From positions 378,860,419 through 378,924,418 of the forward strand of contig CM077643.1 in assembly GCA_039707465.1 (NCBI GenBank): a DNA stretch of 64,000 nt, in the 5' to 3' direction. The first letter of the stretch is position 1. The number at the start of each line of letters is the position of its first letter. Both the position numbers and the translations under genes were made by a program. Below are positions 12,101-22,544 of the stretch, one piece after another. This DNA comes from Rhabdophis nuchalis. Lineage: Eukaryota > Chordata > Lepidosauria > Squamata > Natricidae. The notes below the pieces were generated by a model. The model worked only from the letters and a program-made list of their open reading frames with translations. It did not search any database and was not told the DNA's origin.

Positions 12101-13186
12101 CCGGAACGAGTGACCAGCCTTCGAGCTTTGGTTCGCCAGGTGTTGACCTCCTCGATGGTCCCAGTCGTTGTGTTATCGCGATTACTGGGGAAGATGATTT
12201 CGTGCCTTGCCATCGTTCCCTGGGCACGACTGCATGCGAGGGAGTTGCAGTGGTTCCTCCTTCCCATTCAGAGGGCCAACGACAGCAACTCCACGGCCAG
12301 AGTTCGGGTACCCGTAAAGGTGCTGAGGTCCCTCAGGTGGTGGTTGACCCCATCCCTACAAAAAGGCTCGCTATTTCGAGAGCCGAATCGACTAATCCTC
12401 ACGACCGACGCGAGTCTCTTCGGCTGGGGCGCACACCTCGGCGACTCCATGGCACAGGGCAAATGGACCCCCAGAGATCTCCAGCACAACATCAACTGGC
12501 TGGAATTACGAGCGGTCCGCCTCGCCTTACGTCGCCTCCGGACGGAGGTCCAGTGCCATCACGTGCTAGTCCGGACGGACAACGTGGCGGCGAAGGCGCA
12601 CATCAACCACCAGGGCGGCACCAGGTCCTCGGCACTGATGACGGAGGCCGAGGCATTGGGCAGATGGGCCGAACGTCACCTAGGCTCCATCCGAGCAGAG
12701 CACATCTCGGGGGTGGACAACACCAGAGCGGACTGGTTGAGTAGGACCACCCTCGACCCATCAGAGTGGAAACTGAACCCGAACGTCTTCCAACAGATTT
12801 GCAGCAGGTTCGGAGTTCCCCTGGTCGACATGTTTGCCTCACCATACAACGCCCAGCTTCCCCGCTATTTCACCCGGTACCGGTCCCCACTGGTGGAGGA
12901 GATGGATGCGCTCAACTCCCCGTGGCCCAGGGGGCTGCTATATCTGTTCCTGCCGACACCCCTGCTACCGCGGGTCATCAGGAGGATTCTTGTGGAACGG
13001 GCCGACGTAGTCCTCGTAGCTCCTTATTGGCCACGTCGAACCTGGTTTGTGGACCTGTGCAGCCTGTCCATCGAACTGCCGTGGAGGATTCCGGCGGGGA
13101 TAATCTCCCTCAGCCAGGGGGCGGTCTTCCATCCGGAGCCCCAGTGGCTCAATCTGACCGCCTGGCGCTTGAGAGGGAACTCCTAA
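9194..13186 (+). CDS. DIRS Gag-RT-RNase H-methyltransferase-like polyprotein (retrotransposon)
   Basis: This is an uninterrupted 1330-codon frame. A Met at 9557 (followed by ATRAEDAITV) is a more plausible start than the first Met at 9194, since the earlier part is GC-rich leader-like sequence. Residues up to about 700 are Ser/Pro/Arg-rich and Gag-like. Reverse transcriptase follows at about 755-980, with LVPKSTGGVRAILDLKALN, the SIDLKEAYLHVPI block and the catalytic SYLDDILL near residue 906. RNase H spans about 1068-1180 (TTDASLFGWG, ELRAV, RTDN, NTRADWLSR). The last 125 residues (DMFASPYNAQLPRYF, VLVAPYWPRRTWF) match the region assigned as a DAM-like methyltransferase in DIRS elements. It would make cDNA of the element. 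The lack of any stop suggests a fairly recent insertion. Confidence 0.9.
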   Translation: MEPRRPGTAGRFATIAPRGARWVPPFWVAPPSLSGCGIFPPAPRSCGFCRILSPAAAASGSLCSGSPGLVRASRCWSSRLFNLWAQCKRLLRLLSPALPSSFPALASVPFHLSRGFPCSSLMATRAEDAITVLPDQWAPAWEDRPLVRKAGRAAREAIRDISRGPYARRDDLTQERVEARCQKALERQFDKAQRQVVAVAQVHRAQSPVLEGRGRSTQLQAHFQNREDREISLDRSSLASRSISPSIGGGTDLFECNMEEDQRSSVSAPPILSEVPPAPSLESGGRPVEDQGPSLSAEMRQIINSAISQGIAQGLKECDMGAAQEQEPRPRRTRSASPRPSVVSAESVSEVDDLAEPELSDDEGVAPDKPAFSGLFQPSYFKSILHKAKVITHMNVASAPALQTSEPPTVTDPEDPSGGLFDESEQPQDLVPAPKLFQNVIQRQWVQPATWNTPGANDKKLYAVAPDMEELLKLPEVDPPIAALTSNSILPPDLLDGLKAEDKRAERACHKAHQAAAWAIKASTSASFFGRASIAWLRQLLKKVPQGDARQRQDINKIMLAMEHTADASLNAAKFASRAMAANVTSRRLLWLRHWNADMRSKWKLALAPFKGTKLFGEALDSVLVENKDKKKVMPSVSRKTDRRPFSFRRQNSKPAETPSSSAPPPPAYQRGYNWGTDHPQNRQSFRDRNRYQPYAKRPFRGHHMVAPIGGRLQLFADRWEATTSDAWVLQTVPLGLTLEFISPPPRRFVCCPIPRCPSKRGLMEKEIRHLLDIRAIESVPKGREGTGFYSILFLVPKSTGGVRAILDLKALNYHIAYKKFKMQSLQSILGCLRPGDLMSSIDLKEAYLHVPIRLAHRRFLRFTYAGRHYQYRALPFGLSSAPRVFTKLLAAVVADLRRRPIRLQSYLDDILLQASSRRQALQELQITLDSLHYHGFTVNTDKSHLSPAPRVLHLGAVIDTSSCLVSLSPERVTSLRALVRQVLTSSMVPVVVLSRLLGKMISCLAIVPWARLHARELQWFLLPIQRANDSNSTARVRVPVKVLRSLRWWLTPSLQKGSLFREPNRLILTTDASLFGWGAHLGDSMAQGKWTPRDLQHNINWLELRAVRLALRRLRTEVQCHHVLVRTDNVAAKAHINHQGGTRSSALMTEAEALGRWAERHLGSIRAEHISGVDNTRADWLSRTTLDPSEWKLNPNVFQQICSRFGVPLVDMFASPYNAQLPRYFTRYRSPLVEEMDALNSPWPRGLLYLFLPTPLLPRVIRRILVERADVVLVAPYWPRRTWFVDLCSLSIELPWRIPAGIISLSQGAVFHPEPQWLNLTAWRLRGNS

Positions 13187-14222
13187 GCCAAGCACGTTTC
13201 TCCGACCAGGTCATCAACACCATCCAGGCCGCACGACGCCCTTCTACCACCAGGATTTACGGGGCCACCTGGGTGACCTTTTCTGCCTGGTGCACCCGTC
13301 ACCGAATTATTCCTCTCTCGGCTTCTCTCCATCACATCCTGGACTTCCTACAGGAAGGGCTGAACAAAGGACTGGCTCCGGCTACCCTCCGTCGTCAGGT
13401 AGCAGCCTTGTCTACGGTCCTTTCGGCGAGAGATTTCCAACCTCTCAGTCGCCATCCCAGCGTGCGAGCTTTTCTGAAGGGGGCCTCGAACCTTCGCCCC
13501 CCGTTATCCATCGATACCCTTCATGGGATCTGACCACGGTCCTCCGTGCCTTGTCAGAACCACCATTCGAACCCCTGCGTTCAACATCTATTCGGCACCT
13601 GTCATTCAAAGCCTCCTTCCTGGTCGCTATCACCTCTGCTCGCAGGGTGTCGGAACTAGCGGCTCTCTCAATTCGCGAAGACCTGTGCCGTTTTCACACT
13701 GGCAGGGTGGTTCTCAGACTCGATCCCTTGTTCCTACCAAAGGTCAATTCCCTTTTCCACCGCACACAGGAAATTGTTCTACCAAACTTCTGTCCTCGTC
13801 CCGCTCACCCTAAAGAAAGGCGCTGGCACTCGTTGGATGTCCGGCGAGTGCTGAAACATTACCTCACACGTACGTCCTCCTTCCGGCGTTCAGAAACATT
13901 GTTCCTTTCCTTTCAACCGGCTTCGATGGGACGGGGAGTGTCGTCGTCCACCATTGCTAGATGGATTAAGGCCTGCATCTCACTCGCTTATGAGCACCAG
14001 GGTCGACCGAAACCTTCAGGCCTAACAGCGCACTCCACCAGAAGCGCCTCCACCATGGCCGCCTGGGCCTCCCAGGCACCCATAGAGGAGATCTGCAGAG
14101 CGGCCACTTGGACGTCACCCTCCTTGTTTGTGCGACACTACAAGCTTGATAAATACGCCTCGGCGGATGCCGCTTTTGGCTGTCGAGTTTTGCAGAGTGT
14201 TGTTTCCCGTGACTCTCAATGA
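13141..14222 (+). pseudogene. DIRS tyrosine recombinase, frameshifted
   Basis: The N-terminal part (core-binding-like, containing FSDQVINTIQAARRPSTTRI) is in the frame ending at 13533. The catalytic part, from about 13500 to the stop at 14222, is in another frame. The shift coincides with a run of six C at 13497-13502. Catalytic residues of the tyrosine recombinase family are visible: Arg in SARRVSEL (about 13636-13659), the HxxR box in HSTRSA (His 14031-14033, Arg 14040-14042) and a nucleophile Tyr candidate in HYKLDKY (14139-14141). The reading frame overlaps the end of the preceding polyprotein and has no obvious start codon of its own. This enzyme integrates the circular DNA of DIRS elements. 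The break may be a real mutation or a base-call error in the C run. Confidence 0.85.
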
Positions 14223-15130
14223 TCCTGGGGTTGCCCGCCCTAGGACATTTTTGCTTGGGCATGTCCCTTTGCATGGACACTCGTAGCAGTACACCTGAGA
14301 ATGACCATTGGTCTTACCTGAAGGGTCGTTCTCGGTGTACTGCGTAGAGTGTCCATCCCCATCCCTTGTTAACTGTTTCTGTTTTTTCCTCCAGTGAGGG
14401 TTTGTTAGACATTTACTGATTGTTTATCCTTCTACGGTCGAACTTCATTGAAACAACTGGAGGATGATGGGAAGGAAGGCGTGTTTAAACAAATTCAATT
14501 CAGTCGAGGGCAGCGGAGCTGATGTTAACCCATTACATGGACACTCTACGCAGTACACCTAGAATGACCCTTCAGGTAAGACCAATGGTCATTTCCAGAT
14601 TTCCGGAACTTCCAAGAGGCCTGTTTCTTGCCATCCTAGAGCCTTTGCACGGGCCCTACACTTAACTGGCATGATGAATGGGCCACGTAGAGACTCCTGG
14701 GAGGGGAGGGGTGGGAATGGGAGGGGCAAGTCAATCCTTCCAACTATCGGTTTGGCGAACCAGATGTAAAATTAGCCTCCGGTTTGCCTGAACTGGTCCG
14801 AACCAGCTGAATCCCACCCTTGTTTGTATAATACTATGTATGTTGAGGTTTAACTTACCCATTCTTCCTTCTGGAGTCCTTTCCTTTTGAATGAGATTCT
14901 GTTATTCTGTTATTTTGAATAAGATTCTGTTATTCCCCTAAATTGTTAGACAATGTACTATTTTTCAAACCCATAATTCTATTCTAGCCATTAAAGTCTG
15001 CTTGTACTAAGTGATAGTACAAACAGTGTTTTATCACTGTGATCGAGCAGTTTATTTTAAAAATTACTGCATTTTCTAAATGTATTCCTGTTCATCAAAG
15101 GGAAAAAAGTACCTGGAGTTGCAAGATCTA

Positions 15131-15364
15131 TACAGTAATCCCTTGTTTTTCACGGGTAATCGGGACTGGACCCTTCCGTGGAAACTGAAAAACCGCGAAG
15201 TAGGATTCTGTATATCTATACCGGAAACTTGAGTTGGTGGACATTGTTTAAAGCAAGCACTAGGGGGCGCTTGCCTCCTACCGATGCATTTTTTTGCTAT
15301 TGAAAAACCCGCGAAGCACTGAAGCCGCGGAAAATGAAGCCGCGAAAAACGAGGGATTACTGTA
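15131..15364. mobile_element. Tc1/mariner-like MITE
   Basis: TACAGTAATCCCTTGTTTTT and AAAACGAGGGATTACTGTA are inverted ends flanked by TA, as for Tc1/mariner elements. Internal GAAAAACCGCGAAG motifs recur near both ends. Confidence 0.8.
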
Positions 15365-15422
15365 TACTTGTTTCTGTTTCTGCTTAAATTTATACTATTC
15401 CCTTAAATTTATAATATGTATG

Positions 15423-16031
15423 TACAGGTAGTTCTTGACTTAGAACCATATGAGCTGTGGTGGTATGGTGGTTAGAGTATGGTGGTATGGTGGTTAGACT
15501 GCAGGCTACTTCCGCTGATCACTAGCTGCCTGCAGTTTGGCAGTTCAAATCTCACCAGGCTCAAGGTTGACACAGCCTTCCATCCTTCCAAGGTCAGTAA
15601 AATGAGGACCGAGATTGTTGGGGGCAAGAAGCTGACTCTGCAAACTGCTTAGAGAGGGCTGTAAAGCACTGTGAAGAGGTATATAAGTGCTATTGCTATT
15701 GTTATTTGTTTAGTGATTGTTTGAAGCTACAATAGCTCTGAAAAATGATTTATGATTGGTTCTCACAGTTACAACCTTTGCAGCATACTGGCGGTCACAT
15801 GATCAAAATTCAGGTGATCACCACTTATAACCTTCCCAGCTGGCTTCCGACAAGCAGTCAATAAGGGAAGCTGGATTCACTTAATGACAGTGTGAATTCA
15901 CTTAACAAATGCAGGGAGTTATTTGACAACAAAAAAGATCATAAATCAGGGCAAAACTCACTTAACAACTGCCTTGCTTAACAATGGAAATTTTGGGCTC
16001 AATTGTGATGGTAAGTTGAGGGCTATCTATA
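15423..16031. mobile_element. DNA transposon relic interrupted by a tRNA-derived SINE
   Basis: The left end TACAGGTAGTTCTTGACTTA and the right end ATGGTAAGTTGAGGGCTATC then TATA form the inverted termini of a family seen again at 44685-45082. Its body is recognised by repeated CACTTAACAA motifs and the block GGTGATCACCACTTATAA. The SINE at 15454-15703 interrupts the left side. Confidence 0.7.
15454..15703 (+). mobile_element. tRNA-derived SINE (snake type)
   Basis: Head GGTGGTTAGACTGCAGGCTA, B-box-like GCAGTTCAAATCTCACCAGG, and body CCTTCCATCCTTCCAAGGTC, ending AGTGCTATTGCTATTG. The first bases (GGTATGGTGGTTAGA) are present twice in tandem at 15461 and 15482. Confidence 0.75.
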
Positions 16032-17228
16032 TTGTTTTTTTGACCAGAAGTTCTTGGTGCAGTCTCTTCATACAGCATGAAGTGACTGTTGTCAAATGTT
16101 TACAATCTTGATTTCGTTTTTATATTAAGATCCTTGAAGAAACAGTAAGTACACACAGTCTGCAAGTGATATTTATTTGAATTAGAGCACTTCTTCCCTT
16201 GAAGCTATCCGTCTCTCCCTTGTTTTCCAGAATAGATAATAAGGGTAGGGCTGTTCTGCCACCTACTTACTCCCTCATACAGCTGACTTGTTGGTAATTG
16301 AAATCCTCAGAGGAATTGCTGTCCTACTTTGCTTTATATTAGAAACATTTTTAGCTGTCTTGACTTTTGCAAAGCGCCCCCGCCCCCCCTCCATGTAACT
16401 CTCTCCCCTGATTCTCTTGCACAATGAGCAACTCTGAGGAATTTCTGGAAAATGTTAGCAGATTGCAAATATCTATGCCAAGCAGCTGACCTGATTTTTT
16501 TCCCCCTTTAGTCTTAGTGATGCTTCTAGTGGTACATGAAAGGTACTGATAGAATAGGTAATCACAGGAAAGAGACAAACCGCCCAAAGTCAAAACAGAG
16601 TAGAAAATGGAAGGCCAAGCAAGGATATACTTCAAAAACAATTTTGCTCACCGGGTGCAGAAATTCAAAAACGTACAATCTATCCCTTTTGCAAGTAGTA
16701 AATTGGAATATTCTTAGCTATTCTTTTGCAAGGCAATATCAAGGATTTTAGTAAGACAATTATGAAGATAAATGACTGATCTTCTACCTTTTAAAGATGG
16801 CGGCAGTGAATGCAGAAGATGGAATAGGTGCATAGCATATACTCTGGTAACTGGGAATAAGGAACACTTTAATCATTCTAGGTAGAACAAATAATGTAAA
16901 GTTACCCAATAGTAGGAGTAAAAAGTGGGATTCGTTGATTTGCATAAATACACACACACACATACACACACACACACACATATAAATGTTAAGTCTGTTT
17001 TTCAAACCCAAATAAAAATGGAAACAAAAAACATTGCAGATTTATTTTTTTCATAATAAATTCCTCTTATAAGTATTTTTTTCAATTGTAGAATGATTTC
17101 TGAATACTTTTATCGTTAAGGGTTTATTGGAGAATTCAGCACAGCTTTTGACTAGAGTTGACTCTCAAGATAAGCACATTTTTAGAGTTGCCAATTCTAT
17201 TTGGCTTCTTCGATTCATCCAGATATTC
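16032..17228. other. Intron sequence, only a short (CA)n
   Basis: No feature other than the CA repeat at 16950-16980. Confidence 0.5.
16950..16980 (+). repeat. (CA)n microsatellite
   Basis: Two short CA runs are separated by one T. It lies in otherwise featureless intron. Confidence 0.9.
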
Positions 17229-17290
17229 TTTATAATTATAGTTTATAGTTTATTTGATTTATATACCACCCTTCTCCCTTTTGGGACTCA
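17229..17290 (-). mobile_element. LINE 3' tail fragment
   Basis: The plus strand reads TATAGTTTATTTGATTTATA and then CCACCCTTCTCCCTTTTGGG. This is the complement of the reptile LINE 3' end described at 57559-57715. It is a very short relic. Confidence 0.5.
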
Positions 17291-17734
17291 TATAAAATAA
17301 TTGACACAATTATTTTATAGATACATTAATTCCAGAGAGAACCATGGCCAATTATACTAGAAATCCAGTGTATTTGAAAATAATGTCTATTTTTAAAAGG
17401 GTAAATGTTTCTACCCATTCCCTTCTTGTTTTCCTGTTTCATTCTAATTTGCATGTCATCATTATTTTTGTATATAGTTGTGAGGGATGGTGCCAAAAGT
17501 GGGGAGGTGATGTGATAGACTACAGTGAAGCAGCAGCACATTATAAATAGGTAAGACAAAAGGCAGCCTAGCCCAGAAAAAGGAGTGAGGATAGCCACTC
17601 TCTAGAATCTCTCCGGGTATTCTCATTAAGGTGAGAATAATGAAGAATTTGTCTATTGTATGTAAGCAAATAAAGACATGAACTCTGCTGGGTTATACTG
17701 TGTCATTCTTGGGCTAAATCGGACAACAGTTCAT

Positions 17735-19455
17735 CATTTTATTTTGATTAATTTATCAAATATATATGGCTGCCCATCTCATGGTAATTGACACTGGGCT
17801 GCAAGCAACAATCCAATAAAACAATAAATATAAAACAATTGTTACCTAAAACCATTATATTAAAACAGAACTAAACAAGAAAAGAATAATAATCTCACAA
17901 CTTCACCCAGGCCAGTCTTGAGGTACCTTTGAAAGCTTAGAAGTGATGTGACCTATCATCACTTGGGAGAGAAGATCCACAATGTGTGTACCACAGCAGA
18001 AAAGACCTGCTTAAGTCAATCCTGAAGGATACCATGGTAAATGGTATCGAAAGCCACTAAGAGATCAAGTGAGGCACAGATAGATGCATCATCACCATCT
18101 TGCCCACACCTGAGATCATCCAAAACCACAAGTAATCCTGTTTCTGTTCTATATTTGATGGCTAAAACTTGATGGAAGATCCAGATAATCCACTTTATTC
18201 AATGTCCTCTGAAGCTGTTGTAAAATCACCTCCTTGATCCATCTCCCCCCAAAAGAGGAAGGTGGATATTGGGCATTAGCTGTCCAGTATCAAGAGGTCC
18301 AGCAATGGTTTCTTGAGGAGAGGGTGAACTATAGTCCCCTTCAGAGTTGAAAGAACAATCCCCCACTCAAAGAAGAATTAAGAATTAAGTATTGCTAGGA
18401 TCAACTCAAAAAACAACCCCTTTTCCCCAGGCTGCTTTCACAAGTCAAGAGGGACATGAATTTAGAGGACAGTTGGCTGGGCTCAGTTCTAAGGACCCTG
18501 CTCACTTTTTCAGCTCTCATAGGTTCAAATCCTTCTGAGATAACCAGATAAGACTCCACCCTAGGCATCTCCTTTGGACCTACAACTGGCCAGCATCCAA
18601 CTGTGAGCAAATTAAGTTATTTGATTTGATTTGAGCAAATTCCTCTACATGTCCCTGCAGAAGATTCTCTGACTCCATTTACTCAAGAGGGCTGTGTCTG
18701 AAACAGGTGGAAGTTTACGGTTTCAATAAGAGTGGAGAATTATTGCCACTTTGTCACCCTTACTCTGCAAGGTTTAGGCTTAATAACAGCTCTAAGCTGT
18801 GTTTGGTTAGGTTGAGCGCCAGTGGCCCTCTAAACGCCTCTTCTTTCATTTCCCTCGTTCCCTCTGTAAACCACAGAGAATGATGAGATGTGATCCAATG
18901 ATGAGATGTGATCCAATCCAATGCCTAAATTGTCTTTAATTTTAAGTGGCAACCAAGGCCTTAGAAGGACTGTGCAACAGACCAACAGGAACAAACCCTA
19001 GATCCCTCTAACCCGTCACTGGGGGTGCCCCATTCTGGTGGGTATAGCCTCACTGCAATGGATTGCAGTGCCAGAAAATCCATAGTAATCAGGATATGAT
19101 TTGACTATAACAAGGGGGGACACTGAAAACTCCCGCAGATGATCACATAGCCATTGCTCTGCCAGGAACACCAGATCCGGTGTGTGGCCCATGACAGGCA
19201 CTGAATGGCCTGAGATAGGCCCATGGCTATCATGTCTTAACTGTCTTAGGTCCTGCTCCTTGGAGGAGGCAGCTTGAAGTCCCTCAAACCTGGGAGATTC
19301 CATTGCCAGCATGATGATGGGGTCAGGAAGCTCAGGCAGGGAAGTTGCCATGGAGCAAGGAGGATGGTGCAATAGCAACAATCCCAACTGAGTCTCAGAG
19401 CCCATCTTAAATGAATAAAGTCTCACATCCACTGATCTGTGGAGCAGCATCTCTG
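17735..19455 (-). mobile_element. Decayed CR1/L3-type LINE
   Basis: Several blocks match the better preserved LINE at 38702-40505 in the same order and orientation. One is GATACCATGG...GGTATCGAAAGCC at about 18027-18060 (compare 39466-39492). Others are a block near 18270-18350 (compare 39680-39790) and one near 18860-18890 (compare 40310-40330). The stretch 19016-19450 continues upstream into an endonuclease-like part (DLVFLAEQW). Many stops and shifts are present. Confidence 0.65.
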
Positions 19456-21543
19456 AAAGCTATAAGTAATTTTTGGATGACAATCACCACTCTACCAAAT
19501 TACTCTGTTTTGTTGATTTTGGAGTTATAGGCTATGCAGAGTGCTTTGCCTCTTCTCAATTTTTTTTCCTCATAGCTGGATCTATGAGAATGTATATAGG
19601 CCATTGAAACCTCTGCACATTTGCATTAGAAAATGAATTCAGCTGTGATAGGAAGATTAGAAATATTTTTGAAGATGAGATACCAATGGTATCCTTTCGC
19701 TTTAAGATACTTGACCTACATATTATTCAAGGAAGAATATGAGAAGTAAGAGTAATACTCTGTCCATCATAGGCATCAAAGAAACCTAAGAACTTTGTGT
19801 TCAGCTGCTGATATTCCAGAATGTCAAAATCACAAAATTCTTTTAGTTGTTGGTTCTGATAATGCCAGCCCTTTGAAGTATAGTTGGCAAGTTCAATAAA
19901 TAGAAGTGGTAGGAATTCCAGAATGCTCTGGAATAAGGTAAGGTGGAATAACAGAATTGTAGTAGGATCAAATAACCGAATCTTGAAAGTCTGTCCAACT
20001 TTCTCTTTGTTGTCTATTTCCAAGCTCAGATCTATATACTTTCACAATACTTACAAATCTCAATAACAGAATAGCTTGTATAGCAGTTTGCACTATATTG
20101 TGGACAGCATGGAATATGAAACCTATTTTATATTTCCTGCTCTTAGTTTTTCTTTTGGGTCTTTGGCCTGCCACAAAATTAATATTTATGTTATCAGGAT
20201 TAAATCTATCGTCGTTGTAAATTGTGCTTGCCAATGACCATACCTATTTCTTCCTTTGGTGTGATAGATTTATCATCTAAAACAGAAATAAATTTCAAAA
20301 TATTTACTTTAAATATTCCCTTACAATGAATAAACAAATTACAGTGTTTATGAGCTATCCATGTTTTCTATTGGAAGCATTCATGGATATAGATATATAA
20401 TCAGTGTTCTCCGTGTCTTTTTTCAGTCATCAAATACATTAGTAACACAAGTTTTTGTTACTGTAGGACCACAATAGAACTTTTTCATTTTTTAAAGTTT
20501 TCTTATTAATGCAGAAATGGGGGCCGTTGACTAAATATTGTGCTTAAGAATTATAGCATAGTGAGTATTTGTGTCTTTAGCCACTGTCTTTCAGTTAATT
20601 AACTAAATTAATTTAACTTCTTCTAGGAGTTGCTTCCGCAAACATATTTGCTATACTGCTCCTTTCAGCTTCATTCCCTAATTTGTGTTTTTGGGAGAGG
20701 AAGGAAGTTTTTACTCAACAGTGAGTAAAAGGAAAGTGTACTTTTGTATTGTCCATGCCTGCGTTATTCAACAAAAAAAGTGGGGGAGGAAGCATGTCTG
20801 TAATTTTGTCTGAATTAACATTGTATTTAGGAGACATCTTTAAGCAAATTGCTTTGATGAATAATATTGTGGGGATTTTTGGCCATGAGTATATCCTTTT
20901 CAATATATTAGACTTAGAGGATTTAAATTTTAAAACCAGTTTTGCCCAGAAGAGCATCCCAGAGGGTTTCTGCAGATTTTAGATTTCTGTCAAATACCCT
21001 GTTTACTACAGCTGTGAGAATATACCAGGAGTGAGTGCAAATGCAAATTATTACATTTCAATAAATATGTCTGTATACATTTCTTTGGCAGATTCTCTTG
21101 CTCAAGTCTACATGAAATGAATGGAAATTTTAGAAGAATCATATTTGTATCAATCCCATTCATTCCTATGAGGTTTCTATAGGAAAAGTTCTCCTGGTTC
21201 TCTTTTGATCATTATTAGCTCTAGGTTCATCTGTAATTTGTAAAAATTGATAAATATGGTTATATTAATTTGCATTCAATTGAACAATAGTAATATGCAT
21301 TTTATTCAACACTGGTAATACAATCTGCACTCCTTTCTTGATCCTCCTGCCCACATTAGCTGGCCATGGTCTCCCCCAAATAAAAGAAAGTACATCTAAG
21401 TTTATTTCTGCACCCTTTTTTCTAGAAATATTGGAAGTTAATATTTGAAGGGCTTTTCAACATTATTATAGTTATTGCAAACACTTCCTCTTCTCTGCTG
21501 TCATCTTAGTCCATGTGGAAAATGTTTCCACATCAGATCAACC
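19456..21543. other. Intron sequence with an unexplained coding-like block
   Basis: Mostly featureless. Two overlapping minus-strand frames at 20234-19968 and 20023-19727 have balanced amino-acid content (for example GFIFHAVHNIVQTAIQAILL and FCDFDILEYQQLNTKFLGFF) but match no family I recognise. The rest shows nothing. Confidence 0.35.
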
Positions 21544-21551
21544 TAGTAGAT

Positions 21552-21734
21552 CAGGGGTCCCCAACCTTTTTTTCACCAGGGACTGGTTTCATTTTAAAGA
21601 AAATTCTGCGGACCGGCTGAGTGGCTCAGCAGTCATGTGACTGGGTGGGCGTGGCCAACTTGGAAAATGTGAAACTCACTTAACAATGATCTTGGTTAGC
21701 AACCAAACTTTTGGCCTCAACTGTGGTCATAAGT

Positions 21735-21801
<67 letters not shown>

Positions 21802-22544
21802 CTCTCTCTTTCTCTTTCTTTGTCTCTGTCTCTCTTTCTCTCGCTATTTCTTTCTTTCTCTCTTTCCCTTTCTCTCTTTATTTCTTTTTCTTTCTTTTTC
21901 TCTTTCCCTCTTTCTCTCTCTTTTTCTTTCTCTCTCTTTCTCTCTTTCTGTATCTTTTTCTGTCTTTCCTTTCTGTCTCTTTCTCTCTGTCTATCTTTCT
22001 CTCCCTCCCTCCCTCTCTCTGTCTCTCTATGTGTGTCTGTCGTCCGTCCCCCCCAGCCTCCTCAGCCCATCCACCGTGCTTGGTCACTCGTTCGCTCGGT
22101 CAGGCTCCGTGGCTGGGTAGGAGCCGGGCTGGAGAGGAGGAGGAGGGAGGAGGGGGCAGCCCGTTGGGCAGAGCGCGCGGGAGAACGCAAGAGGATGGTG
22201 GGGGCTCTTCCTCCACCCTCGTCGACGGAGGGACTCCTGTGCCCCGCCGGAGCAACCTCCCTACGGCCGCCAGTTCCCTCCCCCGTCCGCGGAGCCTCCG
22301 CAGCCCCTCAAAGAAAACGAGTGGCCGGCATGCCAGCAGGGGAGGGAATCGGAGTCCCTCCGTCAACGAGGGAGGAGGAAGAGCCACACTCCAACGGCGC
22401 GAACAGCCGCGCCTGCATTCTCCTGTGCGCTCTGCTCAGGGGGCTGCCCCCTCCTCCCTCCCTCCTCCTCTCCAGCCCTGCGGCCCAACTCCCACCCAGC
22501 CACGGACCGGCACCGGTCCGCGGCCCGGGGGTTGGGGACCCCTG
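21552..22544. mobile_element. hAT element, CAGGGGTCCCCAACC family, with CTTT microsatellite
   Basis: Termini match the element at 6099-6417, and exact duplications TAGTAGAT lie at 21544-21551 and 22545-22552. The interior has a fragment of another DNA transposon (about 21671-21734), a long (CTTT)n-derived tract and a CpG-rich right half. Large open frames across the tract encode only Ser/Phe/Leu repeats and are not genes. Confidence 0.92.
21735..22010 (+). repeat. (CTTT)n microsatellite and degenerate pyrimidine tract
   Basis: About 16 near-perfect CTTT units start at 21735 and decay into mixed CT/CTTT sequence. It lies inside the hAT element at 21552-22544. The opposite strand is purine-only over more than 250 bases. 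Confidence 0.95.

Larger units (their letters stand above)
8748..14595 (+). mobile_element. DIRS-type tyrosine-recombinase retrotransposon, near complete
   Basis: The element is bounded by inverted terminal repeats: left about 8748-8857, right about 14455-14566 with an extended end to 14595. They share a long match that includes GGGTTAACATCAGCTCCGCT. An internal complementary region at about 14272-14352 carries complements of both ends, overlapping around a shared GACCATTGGTCTTACC stretch. This is the diagnostic DIRS layout for a circular intermediate. Between the ends lie one long gag/RT/RNase H/methyltransferase-like frame and a tyrosine recombinase. As expected for DIRS, I see no target-site duplication. 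It lies inside an older hAT-like MITE. Confidence 0.95.
8595..14822. mobile_element. hAT-like MITE split by the DIRS insertion
   Basis: The left part (8595-8747) begins CAGGGGTGGAATTGAAC with a CCGGTTC box. The right part (14596-14822) ends GAACCAGCTGAATCCCACCC then TTG. Together these form inverted termini. The 8-bp flanks GTTGTATA and TTTGTATA differ at one base. About 380 bp of the original element remains, so the DIRS entered after it. A related copy lies at 57046-57558. Confidence 0.8.

Noticed and set aside
11374..12744. Extra frames of 214-220 codons on the plus strand inside the DIRS element
   Set aside because: They are out-of-frame shadows of the reverse transcriptase frame, caused by its high GC content.
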